Of a DNA stretch of 64,000 nt, positions 1 through 9,096 are shown one piece after another. Origin of the DNA: SB11 sp964584305 (GTDB lineage Bacteria; Bacteroidota; Bacteroidia; UBA8524). A model generated the notes under the pieces. The model was given only the letters and a program-made list of their open reading frames with translations, had not been told where the DNA came from and did not search any database. The DNA lies in assembly GCA_964584305.1 (NCBI GenBank), contig CAZOZL010000003.1, positions 62,001 to 126,000 of the forward strand, written 5' to 3'. Position numbers and translations under genes: made by a program. The first letter of the stretch is position 1, and every line of letters starts with the position of its first letter.

Positions 1-423
1 GGTCCTGTTTTCAAAGAAATAGCTGATAAAGTATATGCCAGCAAGCTGGATTTGCATTTGGATATTAATGAGCGAAACCTACAAGTAAAAGATGCTCTGC
101 CTACACCAAAAGTATCTCGAAAAGAGGGGGTAAAGGAAATACTTAATCAAATTGGAATTTCCTCGCAAATGGCGGGAGAAGTGGATGAAAACCAATGGGT
201 ATTTACAAAAAAGGAAAAGCAATCACTAAAAATTTTAGAACGAAAAATAGTAAGCGGGTTAGTACCCGATGTTACGGGAATGGGGCTAAAAGATGCCCTA
301 TTTCTGATAGAAAATGCAGGACTGAGAGTCCGCTTTATAGGCAATGGGAAGGTAAGAAAACAATCCATTTCCGCAGGAAAAAAAATTCTTAGGGGGGCAA
401 CCATTTATTTAGAACTAAGCTGA
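1..423 (+). CDS. ftsI: Peptidoglycan transpeptidase FtsI/PBP3, 3' end only
   Basis: The reading frame is open from base 1 and its start lies outside the window, so only the last 140 residues are present. What remains is the end of the transpeptidase domain (GPVFKEIADKVYA, typical of the last helix of class B PBPs), a linker, and one C-terminal PASTA domain (from VPDVTGMGLKDAL to the end). FtsI cross-links septal peptidoglycan in the periplasm during division. Position supports the call: it sits directly before murE, as in other dcw clusters, with only 2 bases between its TGA and the murE start. A C-terminal PASTA domain on this PBP is usual in Bacteroidota. The catalytic Ser-X-X-Lys is not in the window. 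Confidence 0.9.
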   Translation, partial: GPVFKEIADKVYASKLDLHLDINERNLQVKDALPTPKVSRKEGVKEILNQIGISSQMAGEVDENQWVFTKKEKQSLKILERKIVSGLVPDVTGMGLKDALFLIENAGLRVRFIGNGKVRKQSISAGKKILRGATIYLELS

Positions 424-425
424 TT

Positions 426-1889
426 TTGAAAACATTAGCCAACATATTAAACCCAATAACTACTGTACAGGTAATAGGCAATACTGCTATTACTATTACC
501 TCGCTTTGTCTTGACTCAAGAAAAGTAGAGCAAGGTTCAGTGTTTTTTGCGGTTAAGGGCAGTATTACCAATGGGCATGAGTTTATAGACACCGCTATTG
601 CCAATGGTGCAACTGCCATAGTGTGCGAAGAGTTGCCCCAAAATTACAACAATAAGGTAACGTGGGTAGTGGTACAAAATACCAATGAGGTGATAGGCGC
701 AATAGCAAATGCGTATTACAGCACCCCCTCAAACGAGCTAAAACTAATAGGCATAACAGGTACTAATGGAAAAACTACCGTTGCCTCATTATTATACCAG
801 CTATATACCCAATTGGGGTACAAATGTGGGCTAATATCTACGGTACAAAATATAATAGGCAGAGAAATTATTGCGGCTACACATACTACACCTGATGCGA
901 TAACCCTTACTTCACTTTTGCGCCAAATGGCTGATGCTGATTGCTCTTTTGTATTTATGGAGTGCAGCAGCCATGCTATTCAGCAAAACCGTATTAAAGG
1001 GCAAAAATTTGCAGGCGGCATATTTACCAATATCACCCACGACCACCTTGACTATCACGAAACTTTTAAAAATTATATAGCCGCTAAAAAGAAATTTTTT
1101 GATGCGCTGGATAGTGATGCGTTTATTCTAACCAATAAAGATGATAAAAACGGGCAGGTAATGCTACAAAACTCACCCGCTACTAAATATACATACAGCC
1201 TTCGCAGTATGTCAGATTTTAGTTGCCGCATTATTGAGCAAGATTTTAAAGGAATGCTGTTAGAGATTGATGGGCAAGAGGCGTGGTATAGGATAACGGG
1301 CAATTTTAATGCGTATAATCTTTTGACGGTGTATGCTACCGCCTTTTTATTGGGCGAGGAGAAAGAGCAAATTATTACCACACTGAGCACTTTAGCCCCT
1401 GTAAAAGGAAGGTTTGAGTATGTACAATCGCAAAGTGGGATAATAGGTATAGTGGACTATGCCCACACCCCCGATGCACTAAAAAATGTGCTGGAAACCA
1501 TTAACCATATCCGCAGTAAAAACGAGCAATTAATTACAGTAATAGGCTGTGGTGGAGATAGGGATAAAACCAAACGGGCTAAAATAGCCGAAGTAGCAGC
1601 ACTACTAAGTGATAGAGCCATTTTTACTTCTGATAATCCACGCAGCGAAGACCCCGAAGCCATTTTAGATGAGATGATAGCGGGTGTGCAAGGGCAACAC
1701 TACAAAAAAGTATTAAAAATAAGCAATAGAAAAGAGGCAATACGCACTGCGGTAGCACTGGCTACTAAAGGCGATATACTACTGGTGGCAGGCAAAGGAC
1801 ACGAAACCTACCAAGAGATAAAGGGGGTGAAACAGCCCTTTGATGACAAGGCGGTGCTGGAGGAAGTGATGCAGCAAACAGAAAGTTAA
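426..1889 (+). CDS. murE: UDP-MurNAc-L-Ala-D-Glu:meso-diaminopimelate ligase MurE
   Basis: Cytoplasmic Mur ligase that adds the third stem-peptide residue to the peptidoglycan precursor. The 487-residue product has the usual length and three-domain plan: an N-terminal UDP-binding domain (SRKVEQGSVFFAVKG), the ATP P-loop GTNGKTT at residues 112-118, and a C-terminal domain with DNPR at 403-406. DNPR is the motif that recognises meso-diaminopimelate rather than lysine, so the cell wall should be DAP-type. The start is TTG at 426: the protein begins MKTLANIL as its homologues do and no ATG is available nearby. It lies 2 bp after ftsI and 24 bp before mraY, in one operon. Confidence 0.96.
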   Translation: MKTLANILNPITTVQVIGNTAITITSLCLDSRKVEQGSVFFAVKGSITNGHEFIDTAIANGATAIVCEELPQNYNNKVTWVVVQNTNEVIGAIANAYYSTPSNELKLIGITGTNGKTTVASLLYQLYTQLGYKCGLISTVQNIIGREIIAATHTTPDAITLTSLLRQMADADCSFVFMECSSHAIQQNRIKGQKFAGGIFTNITHDHLDYHETFKNYIAAKKKFFDALDSDAFILTNKDDKNGQVMLQNSPATKYTYSLRSMSDFSCRIIEQDFKGMLLEIDGQEAWYRITGNFNAYNLLTVYATAFLLGEEKEQIITTLSTLAPVKGRFEYVQSQSGIIGIVDYAHTPDALKNVLETINHIRSKNEQLITVIGCGGDRDKTKRAKIAEVAALLSDRAIFTSDNPRSEDPEAILDEMIAGVQGQHYKKVLKISNRKEAIRTAVALATKGDILLVAGKGHETYQEIKGVKQPFDDKAVLEEVMQQTES

Positions 1890-1913
1890 AAACCAATGAA
1901 ATTAAGAGTATAG

Positions 1914-3170
1914 ATGTTTTACTACTTATTTGATTATTTACAACGTGAGTTTGACCTTATAGGGGCAGGTGTATTTCAGTACATTTCCTTTAGGGCGGCA
2001 ATGGCAGTAATTCTGTCGTTGGTTATCTCATTGTTGTTTGGTAACAAGCTAATTACCCTGCTACGCCGCAGGCAGGTGGCAGAAACGGTGCGTACCTTAG
2101 GGTTAGAGGGTGAAGCTAAAAAACAAGGTACTCCCACTATGGGCGGGCTTATTATTTTAGCGGCTATTCTTATCCCCACTTTACTATTTGCCCGTATTGA
2201 TAATATTTACATTGTATTAATAATAGTAGTAACGGTTTTGCTGGGGCTTATTGGCTTTTTAGATGATTATATAAAAGTATTTAAGCAAGATAAAAAAGGA
2301 CTTGCGGGTAGGTTTAAGGTGCTGGGGCAAGTAGGAGTAGGGCTAATAGTGGGGACGGTATTATACTTTCACCCTACGGTGGTGGTTACTGAAACATACT
2401 CGCCTGCTGAATTGCAACAAGCAGGTCTTAGTGCTACCGATTTTAAACTGGATACAGTGGCGGGCAAGGTGTTTTATAGCCGCAATATAAAATCAACAGA
2501 AACTACTATCCCTTTTCTTAAAGAGTCAGAATTTGATTACGCAAGTCCACTAAAATGGATAGGAGAAGATTATAAAAACTGGGCATGGCTTATCTACATC
2601 CCAATGGTGATACTCATAATAACAGCCGTATCAAACGGGGCAAACCTTACAGATGGTATTGATGGTTTGGCATCGGGCGTATCGGGTATAATAGGTACAA
2701 CATTGGGCATACTTGCCTATGTATCGGGCAATGTATTTTTTGCTGATTACCTTAATATCATTTACATCCCCCACTTGGGCGAGTTGGTGATTTTTACAGG
2801 CGCATTTGTGGGTGCGTGTGTGGGTTTCTTGTGGTACAATTCTCATCCAGCGCAAGTGTTTATGGGCGATACGGGTAGCCTTTCATTAGGCGGTATTATA
2901 GCTGTACTGGCTATTATGATTCATAAAGAATTGCTAATTCCCATACTGTGCGGAATATTTTTAGTAGAAAATTTAAGCGTAATAATTCAGGTAAGCTATT
3001 TCAAATACACAAAAAATAAATATGGCGAAGGGCGGCGGGTTTTTAAAATGTCGCCCTTGCACCACCATTACCAAAAATTAGGATATGCAGAACCCAAAAT
3101 AGTAACTCGTTTTTGGATTGTGGGCGTAATGCTCGCTATCCTCACCATAATCACCCTAAAACTGAGATAA
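1914..3170 (+). CDS. mraY: Phospho-N-acetylmuramoyl-pentapeptide transferase MraY
   Basis: Integral membrane enzyme that transfers phospho-MurNAc-pentapeptide to undecaprenyl phosphate, making lipid I. The 418-residue protein carries the family signatures: QGTPTMGG near 71-78, FLDDYIKV with the catalytic Asp pair at 117-118, TDGIDGLASG from 246, MGDTGSLSLGG, and a late HHHYQ motif. It is longer than the E. coli enzyme (about 360) because of a hydrophilic insert at roughly residues 153-223 between two membrane segments, which is characteristic of Bacteroidota MraY. ATG start; 7 bp separate its stop from murD. Confidence 0.96.
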   Translation: MFYYLFDYLQREFDLIGAGVFQYISFRAAMAVILSLVISLLFGNKLITLLRRRQVAETVRTLGLEGEAKKQGTPTMGGLIILAAILIPTLLFARIDNIYIVLIIVVTVLLGLIGFLDDYIKVFKQDKKGLAGRFKVLGQVGVGLIVGTVLYFHPTVVVTETYSPAELQQAGLSATDFKLDTVAGKVFYSRNIKSTETTIPFLKESEFDYASPLKWIGEDYKNWAWLIYIPMVILIITAVSNGANLTDGIDGLASGVSGIIGTTLGILAYVSGNVFFADYLNIIYIPHLGELVIFTGAFVGACVGFLWYNSHPAQVFMGDTGSLSLGGIIAVLAIMIHKELLIPILCGIFLVENLSVIIQVSYFKYTKNKYGEGRRVFKMSPLHHHYQKLGYAEPKIVTRFWIVGVMLAILTIITLKLR

Positions 3171-3177
3171 AAAAGAG

Positions 3178-4524
3178 TTGGCACAGCAAATAGTCATATT
3201 AGGAGCGGGCGAAAGCGGAACAGGCGCAGCAGCTTTAGCAAAAGCTAAAGGCTTTGATGTTTTTGTGTCAGACAAGGGCAAAATAGCTGATAAGTACAAG
3301 GCTGAACTGGACGGTATGGGCGTGCAATGGGAGGAAGGGCAACACAGCCAAGCTGCTATTTTTAATGCCAACGAGGTAATAAAAAGCCCCGGTATTCCTG
3401 ATACTGCCCCTTTGGTGGTGCAGCTAAAAGAGAAAAATATACCTGTTATCTCCGAAATTGAGTTCGCAGCACGCTATACTACGGCAAAACTCCACTGTAT
3501 TACTGGTACTAATGGTAAAACCACTACGGCAAGCCTTACTTATTATATTTTAAAAAATGGGGGCTTAAATGTGGGCTTGGCAGGAAATGTAGGCGACAGC
3601 TTTGCACGCCAAGTAGCTAATAGCGATAAGGAACATTATATATTAGAACTAAGCAGTTTTCAGTTGGATAATACCTATACCGCCCACGCTACCAATAGTG
3701 TGATTACCAATATTACCCCCGACCATTTAGAGAGGTACGAACACCAATTGCAAAACTACATAAATGCAAAATTTAGAATTACCCAAAATCAGACCAAAGA
3801 AAACTTACTAATATACTGCGCTGATGATGATTTAACCATGCAAAACCTAAACAAGCAACAAGGAAATGCCAAGTTGATACCGTTTAGCATAAAAAAAAAA
3901 CTGCCCTACGGCGCATGGCTGCAAGGCAAAGAAATAATTGTAAAACTAACAGAAACCGACCCAAACCCATTTATTATGCTTATAGAAGAATTTTCGCTTA
4001 AAGGGCAACACAACATTTACAACACCATGGCATCAGCCATAATTGCTAAAGCCTTAAATATAAGGAAGGAGGTAATTAGAGACAGCCTTACTGATTTTAA
4101 AACGGTAGAACACCGTTTAGAAAGTATAGGCAAAATACGAGGCATTGATTTTATTAATGACTCTAAGGCAACCAATGTAAATGCTGCATGGTATGCTTTG
4201 GAAAGCGTTGAACGCCCTGTTATTTGGATAGCCGGTGGAGTGGATAAAGGCAACGACTATGCTATGCTGAAACCATTGGTAAAGGCAAAAGTAAAACTTA
4301 TTATTTGCCTTGGGGTGGACAATAGGAAAATTCATGAAGCCTTTGGTAAAGAGGTAAAAATGATGATAAACACAGGTTCTATGGCGGAGGCTGTACACGT
4401 ATCCTATAAAATGGCTGATAAGGGAGATACCGTTTTGCTTTCGCCTGCCTGTGCAAGTTTCGACTTGTTTGAAAACTATGAGGATAGGGGTAGACAGTTT
4501 AAACGCTTTGTTAAAAACCTGTAA
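3178..4524 (+). CDS. murD: UDP-MurNAc-L-alanine:D-glutamate ligase MurD
   Basis: Cytoplasmic Mur ligase adding D-glutamate to UDP-MurNAc-L-Ala, the step before MurE. It has 448 residues: an N-terminal Rossmann-like UDP-binding domain (VILGAGESGTGAAAL), the ATP loop GTNGKTT at 110-116, the NITPDHLERY stretch, and the C-terminal domain with DSKATN and SPACASFDLFENYEDRG. The start is TTG at 3178; the N-terminus matches the family only if this codon is used. It belongs to the dcw operon between mraY and ftsW. Confidence 0.95.
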   Translation: MAQQIVILGAGESGTGAAALAKAKGFDVFVSDKGKIADKYKAELDGMGVQWEEGQHSQAAIFNANEVIKSPGIPDTAPLVVQLKEKNIPVISEIEFAARYTTAKLHCITGTNGKTTTASLTYYILKNGGLNVGLAGNVGDSFARQVANSDKEHYILELSSFQLDNTYTAHATNSVITNITPDHLERYEHQLQNYINAKFRITQNQTKENLLIYCADDDLTMQNLNKQQGNAKLIPFSIKKKLPYGAWLQGKEIIVKLTETDPNPFIMLIEEFSLKGQHNIYNTMASAIIAKALNIRKEVIRDSLTDFKTVEHRLESIGKIRGIDFINDSKATNVNAAWYALESVERPVIWIAGGVDKGNDYAMLKPLVKAKVKLIICLGVDNRKIHEAFGKEVKMMINTGSMAEAVHVSYKMADKGDTVLLSPACASFDLFENYEDRGRQFKRFVKNL

Positions 4525-4580
4525 AAAAGGTATGTATAGCAGGGAATAAAAAAACAAAAAAAAAGATAAGAAAGTAGTAA

Positions 4581-5789
4581 ATGAACGGGCTTTTTAAATG
4601 GACTAAGGGCGATGCCGTAATTTGGGCAGTAATAATACTGTTGTCCATTTTTGGGGTACTGGCTGTTTATAGTTCTACGGGTACTTTAGCATATAAAAAA
4701 CAGGGGGGCAATACAGAGTTTTTTCTGTTTAAGCACCTTATGTTTTTATTGTTTGGGTTAACGCTATTGTACATGAGCCATTTAATAAACTATAAGTACT
4801 ACTCGCGTATAGCACAAATACTGCTCATACTGTCTTTTATTCTATTGCCCTATACGCTGTTTTTTGGTACTGAGATTAATGATGCTCGCCGCTGGATAAC
4901 CTTGCCCGTAATAGGGTTTACCTTTCAAACATCAGATTTGGCAAAGCTGGCTTTAATAATGTATATCGCTCGTTTCTTATCCAGAAAACAAGAAGATATT
5001 AAAGACTTTAAAAAATCGTTTCTTCCGCTTACTATAACTATAGCTACAATGTGTGCGCTAATTATGCCTGCTAATCTTTCAACGGCAATGGTGCTTTTTG
5101 CTACCTGCTTATTGCTAATGTTTATAGGGCGTATAGCGTTTAAGCATATTCTTTTGGTAATAGGTGCAGGGGTATTGGCAGCAACGGCTATGGTGGTTAT
5201 GGTATTATCACTACCTAATGAAACGGTTGAAAAAATTGCCCGCCTTAGCACATGGAAAAGTAGGGTAGAGAGTTTTATAGAGACTAAAGAGTATGTGAAT
5301 GAGCGGGAAGCATTAACCAAAGATTACCACGTAGTACAGGGCAAAATAGCAGTTGCATCAGGGGGTATATTAGGCAAAGGACCAGGAAACAGCACACAAC
5401 GAAATTTTTTACCCAATCCGTTTTCCGATTTTGTTTTTGCCATAATTATTGAAGAGTATGGCTTGGTGGGGGCATTATCTTTAATATCCCTGTATTTGGT
5501 ACTCCTTTTTCGGTGTATAAGAATTGTAATAAAAAGCCCACGAGCTTTTGGGGCATTATTGGCAGTGGGTTTAAGTTTTAGTATAGTAATACAAGCCTTT
5601 ATAAATATGGGCGTGGCGGTAAATATATTTCCTGTTACAGGGTTGTCGTTACCTTTGGTAAGCATGGGGGGAACATCGTTAGTGTTTACAAGTATATCAT
5701 TGGGTATCATACTAAGTGTAAGCCGCAATATTGAGGAACAAGAAAACCCTGATGAAATAGAAGAAGGAGGTGTAGTTGCAACCGCTTAA
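4581..5789 (+). CDS. ftsW: SEDS-family septal peptidoglycan polymerase FtsW
   Basis: Polytopic inner-membrane glycosyltransferase that polymerises lipid II at the septum together with FtsI. The 402-residue protein has about ten hydrophobic segments and SEDS signatures: VYSSTGTLA near the N-terminus, NDARRWITLP with the conserved Arg/Trp, QSDLAKLAL-like FQTSDLAKLAL, and near the C-terminus FPVTGLSLPLVSMGGTS. The gene ends 11 bases after the murG start codon, so the two reading frames overlap. The last codons of ftsW also form a purine-rich Shine-Dalgarno-like sequence for murG. Confidence 0.94.
   Translation: MNGLFKWTKGDAVIWAVIILLSIFGVLAVYSSTGTLAYKKQGGNTEFFLFKHLMFLLFGLTLLYMSHLINYKYYSRIAQILLILSFILLPYTLFFGTEINDARRWITLPVIGFTFQTSDLAKLALIMYIARFLSRKQEDIKDFKKSFLPLTITIATMCALIMPANLSTAMVLFATCLLLMFIGRIAFKHILLVIGAGVLAATAMVVMVLSLPNETVEKIARLSTWKSRVESFIETKEYVNEREALTKDYHVVQGKIAVASGGILGKGPGNSTQRNFLPNPFSDFVFAIIIEEYGLVGALSLISLYLVLLFRCIRIVIKSPRAFGALLAVGLSFSIVIQAFINMGVAVNIFPVTGLSLPLVSMGGTSLVFTSISLGIILSVSRNIEEQENPDEIEEGGVVATA
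5761..5772 (+). promoter_or_regulatory. Strong Shine-Dalgarno-like sequence before murG
   Basis: The purine stretch AAGAAGGAGGTG lies inside the 3' end of ftsW, 3 bases before the TTG start of murG. It matches the anti-Shine-Dalgarno core almost fully. Most Bacteroidota genes, including its neighbours here, show no such motif, so it stands out and helps fix the TTG start. It also encodes the Glu-Glu-Gly-Gly-Val end of FtsW, so coincidence is possible. Confidence 0.45.
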
Positions 5790-6879
5790 AGTCATAATAT
5801 CAGGCGGAGGAACAGGGGGGCATATTTTCCCTGCCATTGCCATTGCCAAAACGCTTGAAAAAAGAGACCCTAATGTAGAGATACTTTTTGTAGGTGCTAA
5901 AGGCAAAATGGAGATGGAGAAAGTACCTCAAGCAGGTTATAAAATAGTAGGGCTAAGTATTGTAGGGATGCAACGCAAAATAGATTTTAGAAATTTTTTG
6001 CTTCCCTTTAAAATCATAAAAAGTTTGTGGCAAGCACATAAAGTAATAAAAGATTTTCAGCCTGATATTGCCATAGGTGTTGGCGGATATGCCAGCGCAC
6101 CTACCTTGTACATGGCAGCACAAATGGATGTATTGAGCTTGATACAAGAGCAAAATAGCTATGCAGGGCTTACCAATAAACTATTGGCAAAACGGGCTAC
6201 TGCAATTTGTGTAGCCTTTGATGGGATGGAAAACTATTTTCCGCCTAATAAGGTAGTGCTTACGGGTAATCCTGTTCGTCAAGATTTAACAGATATAGAA
6301 GGAAAAAGAGAGGACGCATTTAAGCATTTTAACCTTGACCCAAATAAGAAAACAATTTTGATTATTGGGGGCAGTTTAGGGGCTAAAACCATTAACACAA
6401 TTATAGGTAGCGGACTTGATAGTTTTAAAGAAAGAGATATTCAGATAGTTTGGCAAACGGGAAAATACTACTACAACAAAGTGAAAATGCAAAACACTGA
6501 TAGTATAAAAATATTTGATTTTATTACCCGTATGGATTTTGCTTATGCCATTGCTGATGTGGTGGTGTCAAGGGCGGGGGCATTGTCCATTGCGGAATTG
6601 TGTGCCACTGGTAAGCCTTGCATTTTAGTTCCATCGCCCAATGTGGCCGAAGACCATCAAACTAAAAATGCACAAGCACTTTTGGATAAACGAGCGGCTT
6701 TATTAGTAAAAGATAAAGATGCTAAAAAAGTGTTGATGGGCGATATACTGGCACTAATGAATGATGAGAAAAGACGCTTACAATTAAGCAAAAGTATAAA
6801 AAAACTGGCTATGCCCAAAGCGGCAGAGCGTATAGTAGATGAGGTGTACAGAGTAGCGAATACACGAAAAAAAGACTAA
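5776..6879 (+). CDS. murG: UDP-GlcNAc:lipid I N-acetylglucosaminyltransferase MurG
   Basis: Membrane-associated GT-B (family 28) enzyme that converts lipid I to lipid II on the cytoplasmic face. It has 367 residues, the usual length. The N-terminal glycine loop GGGTGGH is at 10-16, followed by GVGGYASAP and QNSYAGLTNK; the C-terminal UDP-GlcNAc domain has GGSLGAKTIN, VVSRAGALSIAELCATGKPCILVP split by positions, and VAEDHQTKNA. The start is TTG at 5776, overlapping the end of ftsW by 14 bp; no earlier or nearby ATG would keep the glycine loop close to the N-terminus. Confidence 0.95.
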   Translation: MQPLKVIISGGGTGGHIFPAIAIAKTLEKRDPNVEILFVGAKGKMEMEKVPQAGYKIVGLSIVGMQRKIDFRNFLLPFKIIKSLWQAHKVIKDFQPDIAIGVGGYASAPTLYMAAQMDVLSLIQEQNSYAGLTNKLLAKRATAICVAFDGMENYFPPNKVVLTGNPVRQDLTDIEGKREDAFKHFNLDPNKKTILIIGGSLGAKTINTIIGSGLDSFKERDIQIVWQTGKYYYNKVKMQNTDSIKIFDFITRMDFAYAIADVVVSRAGALSIAELCATGKPCILVPSPNVAEDHQTKNAQALLDKRAALLVKDKDAKKVLMGDILALMNDEKRRLQLSKSIKKLAMPKAAERIVDEVYRVANTRKKD

Positions 6880-6907
6880 TAAAAATAAAAAAGAATAGCA
6901 GTTGAAA

Positions 6908-8290
6908 ATGAGCTTAAGCGGGATACATAATATTTATTTTATTGGAGTAGGAGGCATTGGTATGAGTGCCTTAGCCCGATATTTTAAAGCGATAGGCAAA
7001 AACGTATCAGGGTATGACCGTGTGGCTACCACGCTTACCAAACAGCTGGAGGGCGAGGGGATAAATATTCACTACCAAGATGATATTGAGCAGGTGGATG
7101 ATGGGGTGAAAAATAATAGTAGCCAAACCATTATAGTTTATACTCCTGCAATTCCTGTTAACCATAGCGAGTTAAACTACTTTAAAGAAAATAATTATAC
7201 TTTATACAAGCGTGCCGAAATACTGGGGCTGATAACCCGTGAAACCTTTACCATAGCCATAGGCGGAACGCATGGCAAAACAACTACCTCGTGCATGGTG
7301 GCATACTTATTACGCCATGCGGGCATTAATTGTGGGGCATTTCTGGGAGGGGTATCTACTAATTTTAACACCAATTTTGTATTGCCTCAAAATGTAGGCA
7401 AAGAAACCGTTACCGTAACAGAAGCTGATGAGTTTGACCGTTCGTTTCTGCAATTATCACCCAATATAGCAGTAATCACCTCTATGGATGCAGACCATTT
7501 AGATATTTATGGTGAGCATAATGAACTGCTAAAATCTTTCCATATTTTTACTGAAAAAATAAAAAAAGGGGGCGATTTATACATCCGTTATGGGCAGCCT
7601 TTTAAAGGGGAAGTACAGGATGTAAAAAAGCATACATACGGAATAGAAGAAGGCGCAGCATATAAAGCCTCTAATATTAGTATTGATAATGGTAGTTACT
7701 ACTTTGATTTGGTAACTCCAAAAACAGCTATTACCCACCTACAATTGGGCATGGCGGGTATCCACAATGTAGAGAATGCAACGGTAGCTGCTGCTATTGC
7801 ACTACAAATGGGAGTGAGCGAGGAAAAATTGCGTAGCGGGCTAAGGACTTTTGTGGGAGTGAAACGCAGGTTCGAGTATATTATTAAGCAGGATAACTTG
7901 GTATATATTGATGACTATGCCCACCACCCTACGGAGTTGGAAGCGGTAATAAAATCAGCCCGACAACTATATCCTGATAAAAAAATAAAAGGCATATTTC
8001 AACCCCATTTATACAGCCGTACTCGTGATTTTGCTGATGGTTTTGCCAAAAGTTTAAACCAATTGGATGAGGTATATCTTTTAGATATTTACCCCGCTCG
8101 CGAGCAACCTATTGCCGGTGTTTCCTCACAACTAATATTTGATAAGATAGTGAATGATAATAAAACCCTTTGCACCAAGGGGCAATTATTATCTGTGATA
8201 AATAATACCCCTACCGAGGTGTTGCTAACTATGGGTGCGGGAAATATAGACCAATTGGTACAACCTTTAAAACAACTATTTAAAGCATGA
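6908..8290 (+). CDS. murC: UDP-MurNAc:L-alanine ligase MurC
   Basis: Cytoplasmic Mur ligase adding the first stem-peptide residue (L-Ala). I chose ATG 6908 (460 residues, MSLSGIHNIYF) over the in-frame TTG at 6902, because family members begin M-x-L-x-x-I just before the FIGVGGIGMSALA loop. The ATP loop GTHGKTT is at about 120-126, followed by EADEFDRSFL, DADHLDIYG, YAHHPTELEA and QPHLYSRT, all typical of MurC. Its stop overlaps the ftsQ start by 4 bases (ATGA), indicating translational coupling. Confidence 0.95.
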   Translation: MSLSGIHNIYFIGVGGIGMSALARYFKAIGKNVSGYDRVATTLTKQLEGEGINIHYQDDIEQVDDGVKNNSSQTIIVYTPAIPVNHSELNYFKENNYTLYKRAEILGLITRETFTIAIGGTHGKTTTSCMVAYLLRHAGINCGAFLGGVSTNFNTNFVLPQNVGKETVTVTEADEFDRSFLQLSPNIAVITSMDADHLDIYGEHNELLKSFHIFTEKIKKGGDLYIRYGQPFKGEVQDVKKHTYGIEEGAAYKASNISIDNGSYYFDLVTPKTAITHLQLGMAGIHNVENATVAAAIALQMGVSEEKLRSGLRTFVGVKRRFEYIIKQDNLVYIDDYAHHPTELEAVIKSARQLYPDKKIKGIFQPHLYSRTRDFADGFAKSLNQLDEVYLLDIYPAREQPIAGVSSQLIFDKIVNDNKTLCTKGQLLSVINNTPTEVLLTMGAGNIDQLVQPLKQLFKA

Positions 8291-9066
8291 AACCAAGGTG
8301 GAAAATATTGTTGAATTACACTATATGGGCAGTATTGTTTGTTATTTTAATGGCGGTATTGTCTTTTGTAGGAGAGCAACAGCAACAGTTGCGGTGCAAA
8401 TCGTTGGATGTGGTGATAAAGCCTGAAAGCAAAGATTTTTTTATTACACGGGCAGATATAGTACAAATAATAACCGCAGGGCAAGGCGAGAATGCCCTGA
8501 AAGGCAGACCTGTTGCTGATTTTGAAGTGGGAGCGTTAGAAGATAAATTAGAGCTAAATCCTTTTATAAAAGAGGCAGAGGTATTTATAGATATACAAGG
8601 AAATTTAAGGGTTGAGGTGTGGCAGCGAAAACCAATAGTACGGATAGCAAAAAATAGTGGAAGGGGCTTTTATATAGACGAAGATGGAATTAAAATGCCC
8701 CTCTCTGATAACTATACTGCCTATGTGCCTGTGGCTACGGGTTGGATACGGGAAACAGTTAAGAAAATAAAGGATACTGTAAATACACCCATAGGGAAGG
8801 ATATTTATACACTGGCAAAGTACATTCAGAAAAAACCTTTTTGGGAGGCAATGATAGAGCAAATAATAGTAGATAAAAACAACGAAATAACACTAATAAC
8901 AGTACTTGCAAACCATAGAGTACTGCTTGGCGATATAAGTAGGCTGGAAGAAAAACTGACCCATTTAAAAATATTTTACAAAAAAGGTTTAAACAAAGTG
9001 GGCTGGGAAAAGTATAAAGTGATTAATTTAAAGTACACAGGGCAAATAGTGTGCGAAAAATATTGA
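8287..9066 (+). CDS. ftsQ: Cell division protein FtsQ/DivIB
   Basis: Bitopic inner-membrane division protein linking early and late divisome parts. The 259-residue product has a short cytoplasmic N-terminus, one membrane helix at about 11-28 (YTIWAVLFVILMAVLSFV), a POTRA-like region containing ITRADIVQII and LEDKLELNPFIKEAEVFI, and a beta domain ending in KYTGQIVCEKY. Sequence conservation in this family is low, so the call rests on topology plus position between murC and ftsA. Translation is coupled to murC by an ATGA overlap. Confidence 0.9.
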   Translation: MKPRWKILLNYTIWAVLFVILMAVLSFVGEQQQQLRCKSLDVVIKPESKDFFITRADIVQIITAGQGENALKGRPVADFEVGALEDKLELNPFIKEAEVFIDIQGNLRVEVWQRKPIVRIAKNSGRGFYIDEDGIKMPLSDNYTAYVPVATGWIRETVKKIKDTVNTPIGKDIYTLAKYIQKKPFWEAMIEQIIVDKNNEITLITVLANHRVLLGDISRLEEKLTHLKIFYKKGLNKVGWEKYKVINLKYTGQIVCEKY

Positions 9067-9096
9067 AAACAAAGTAGTAATAATCAGTAATATTGA

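Noticed and set aside
4117..4557. 146-codon minus-strand open frame inside murD
   Set aside because: It is antisense to conserved murD sequence and has no start context or family features.
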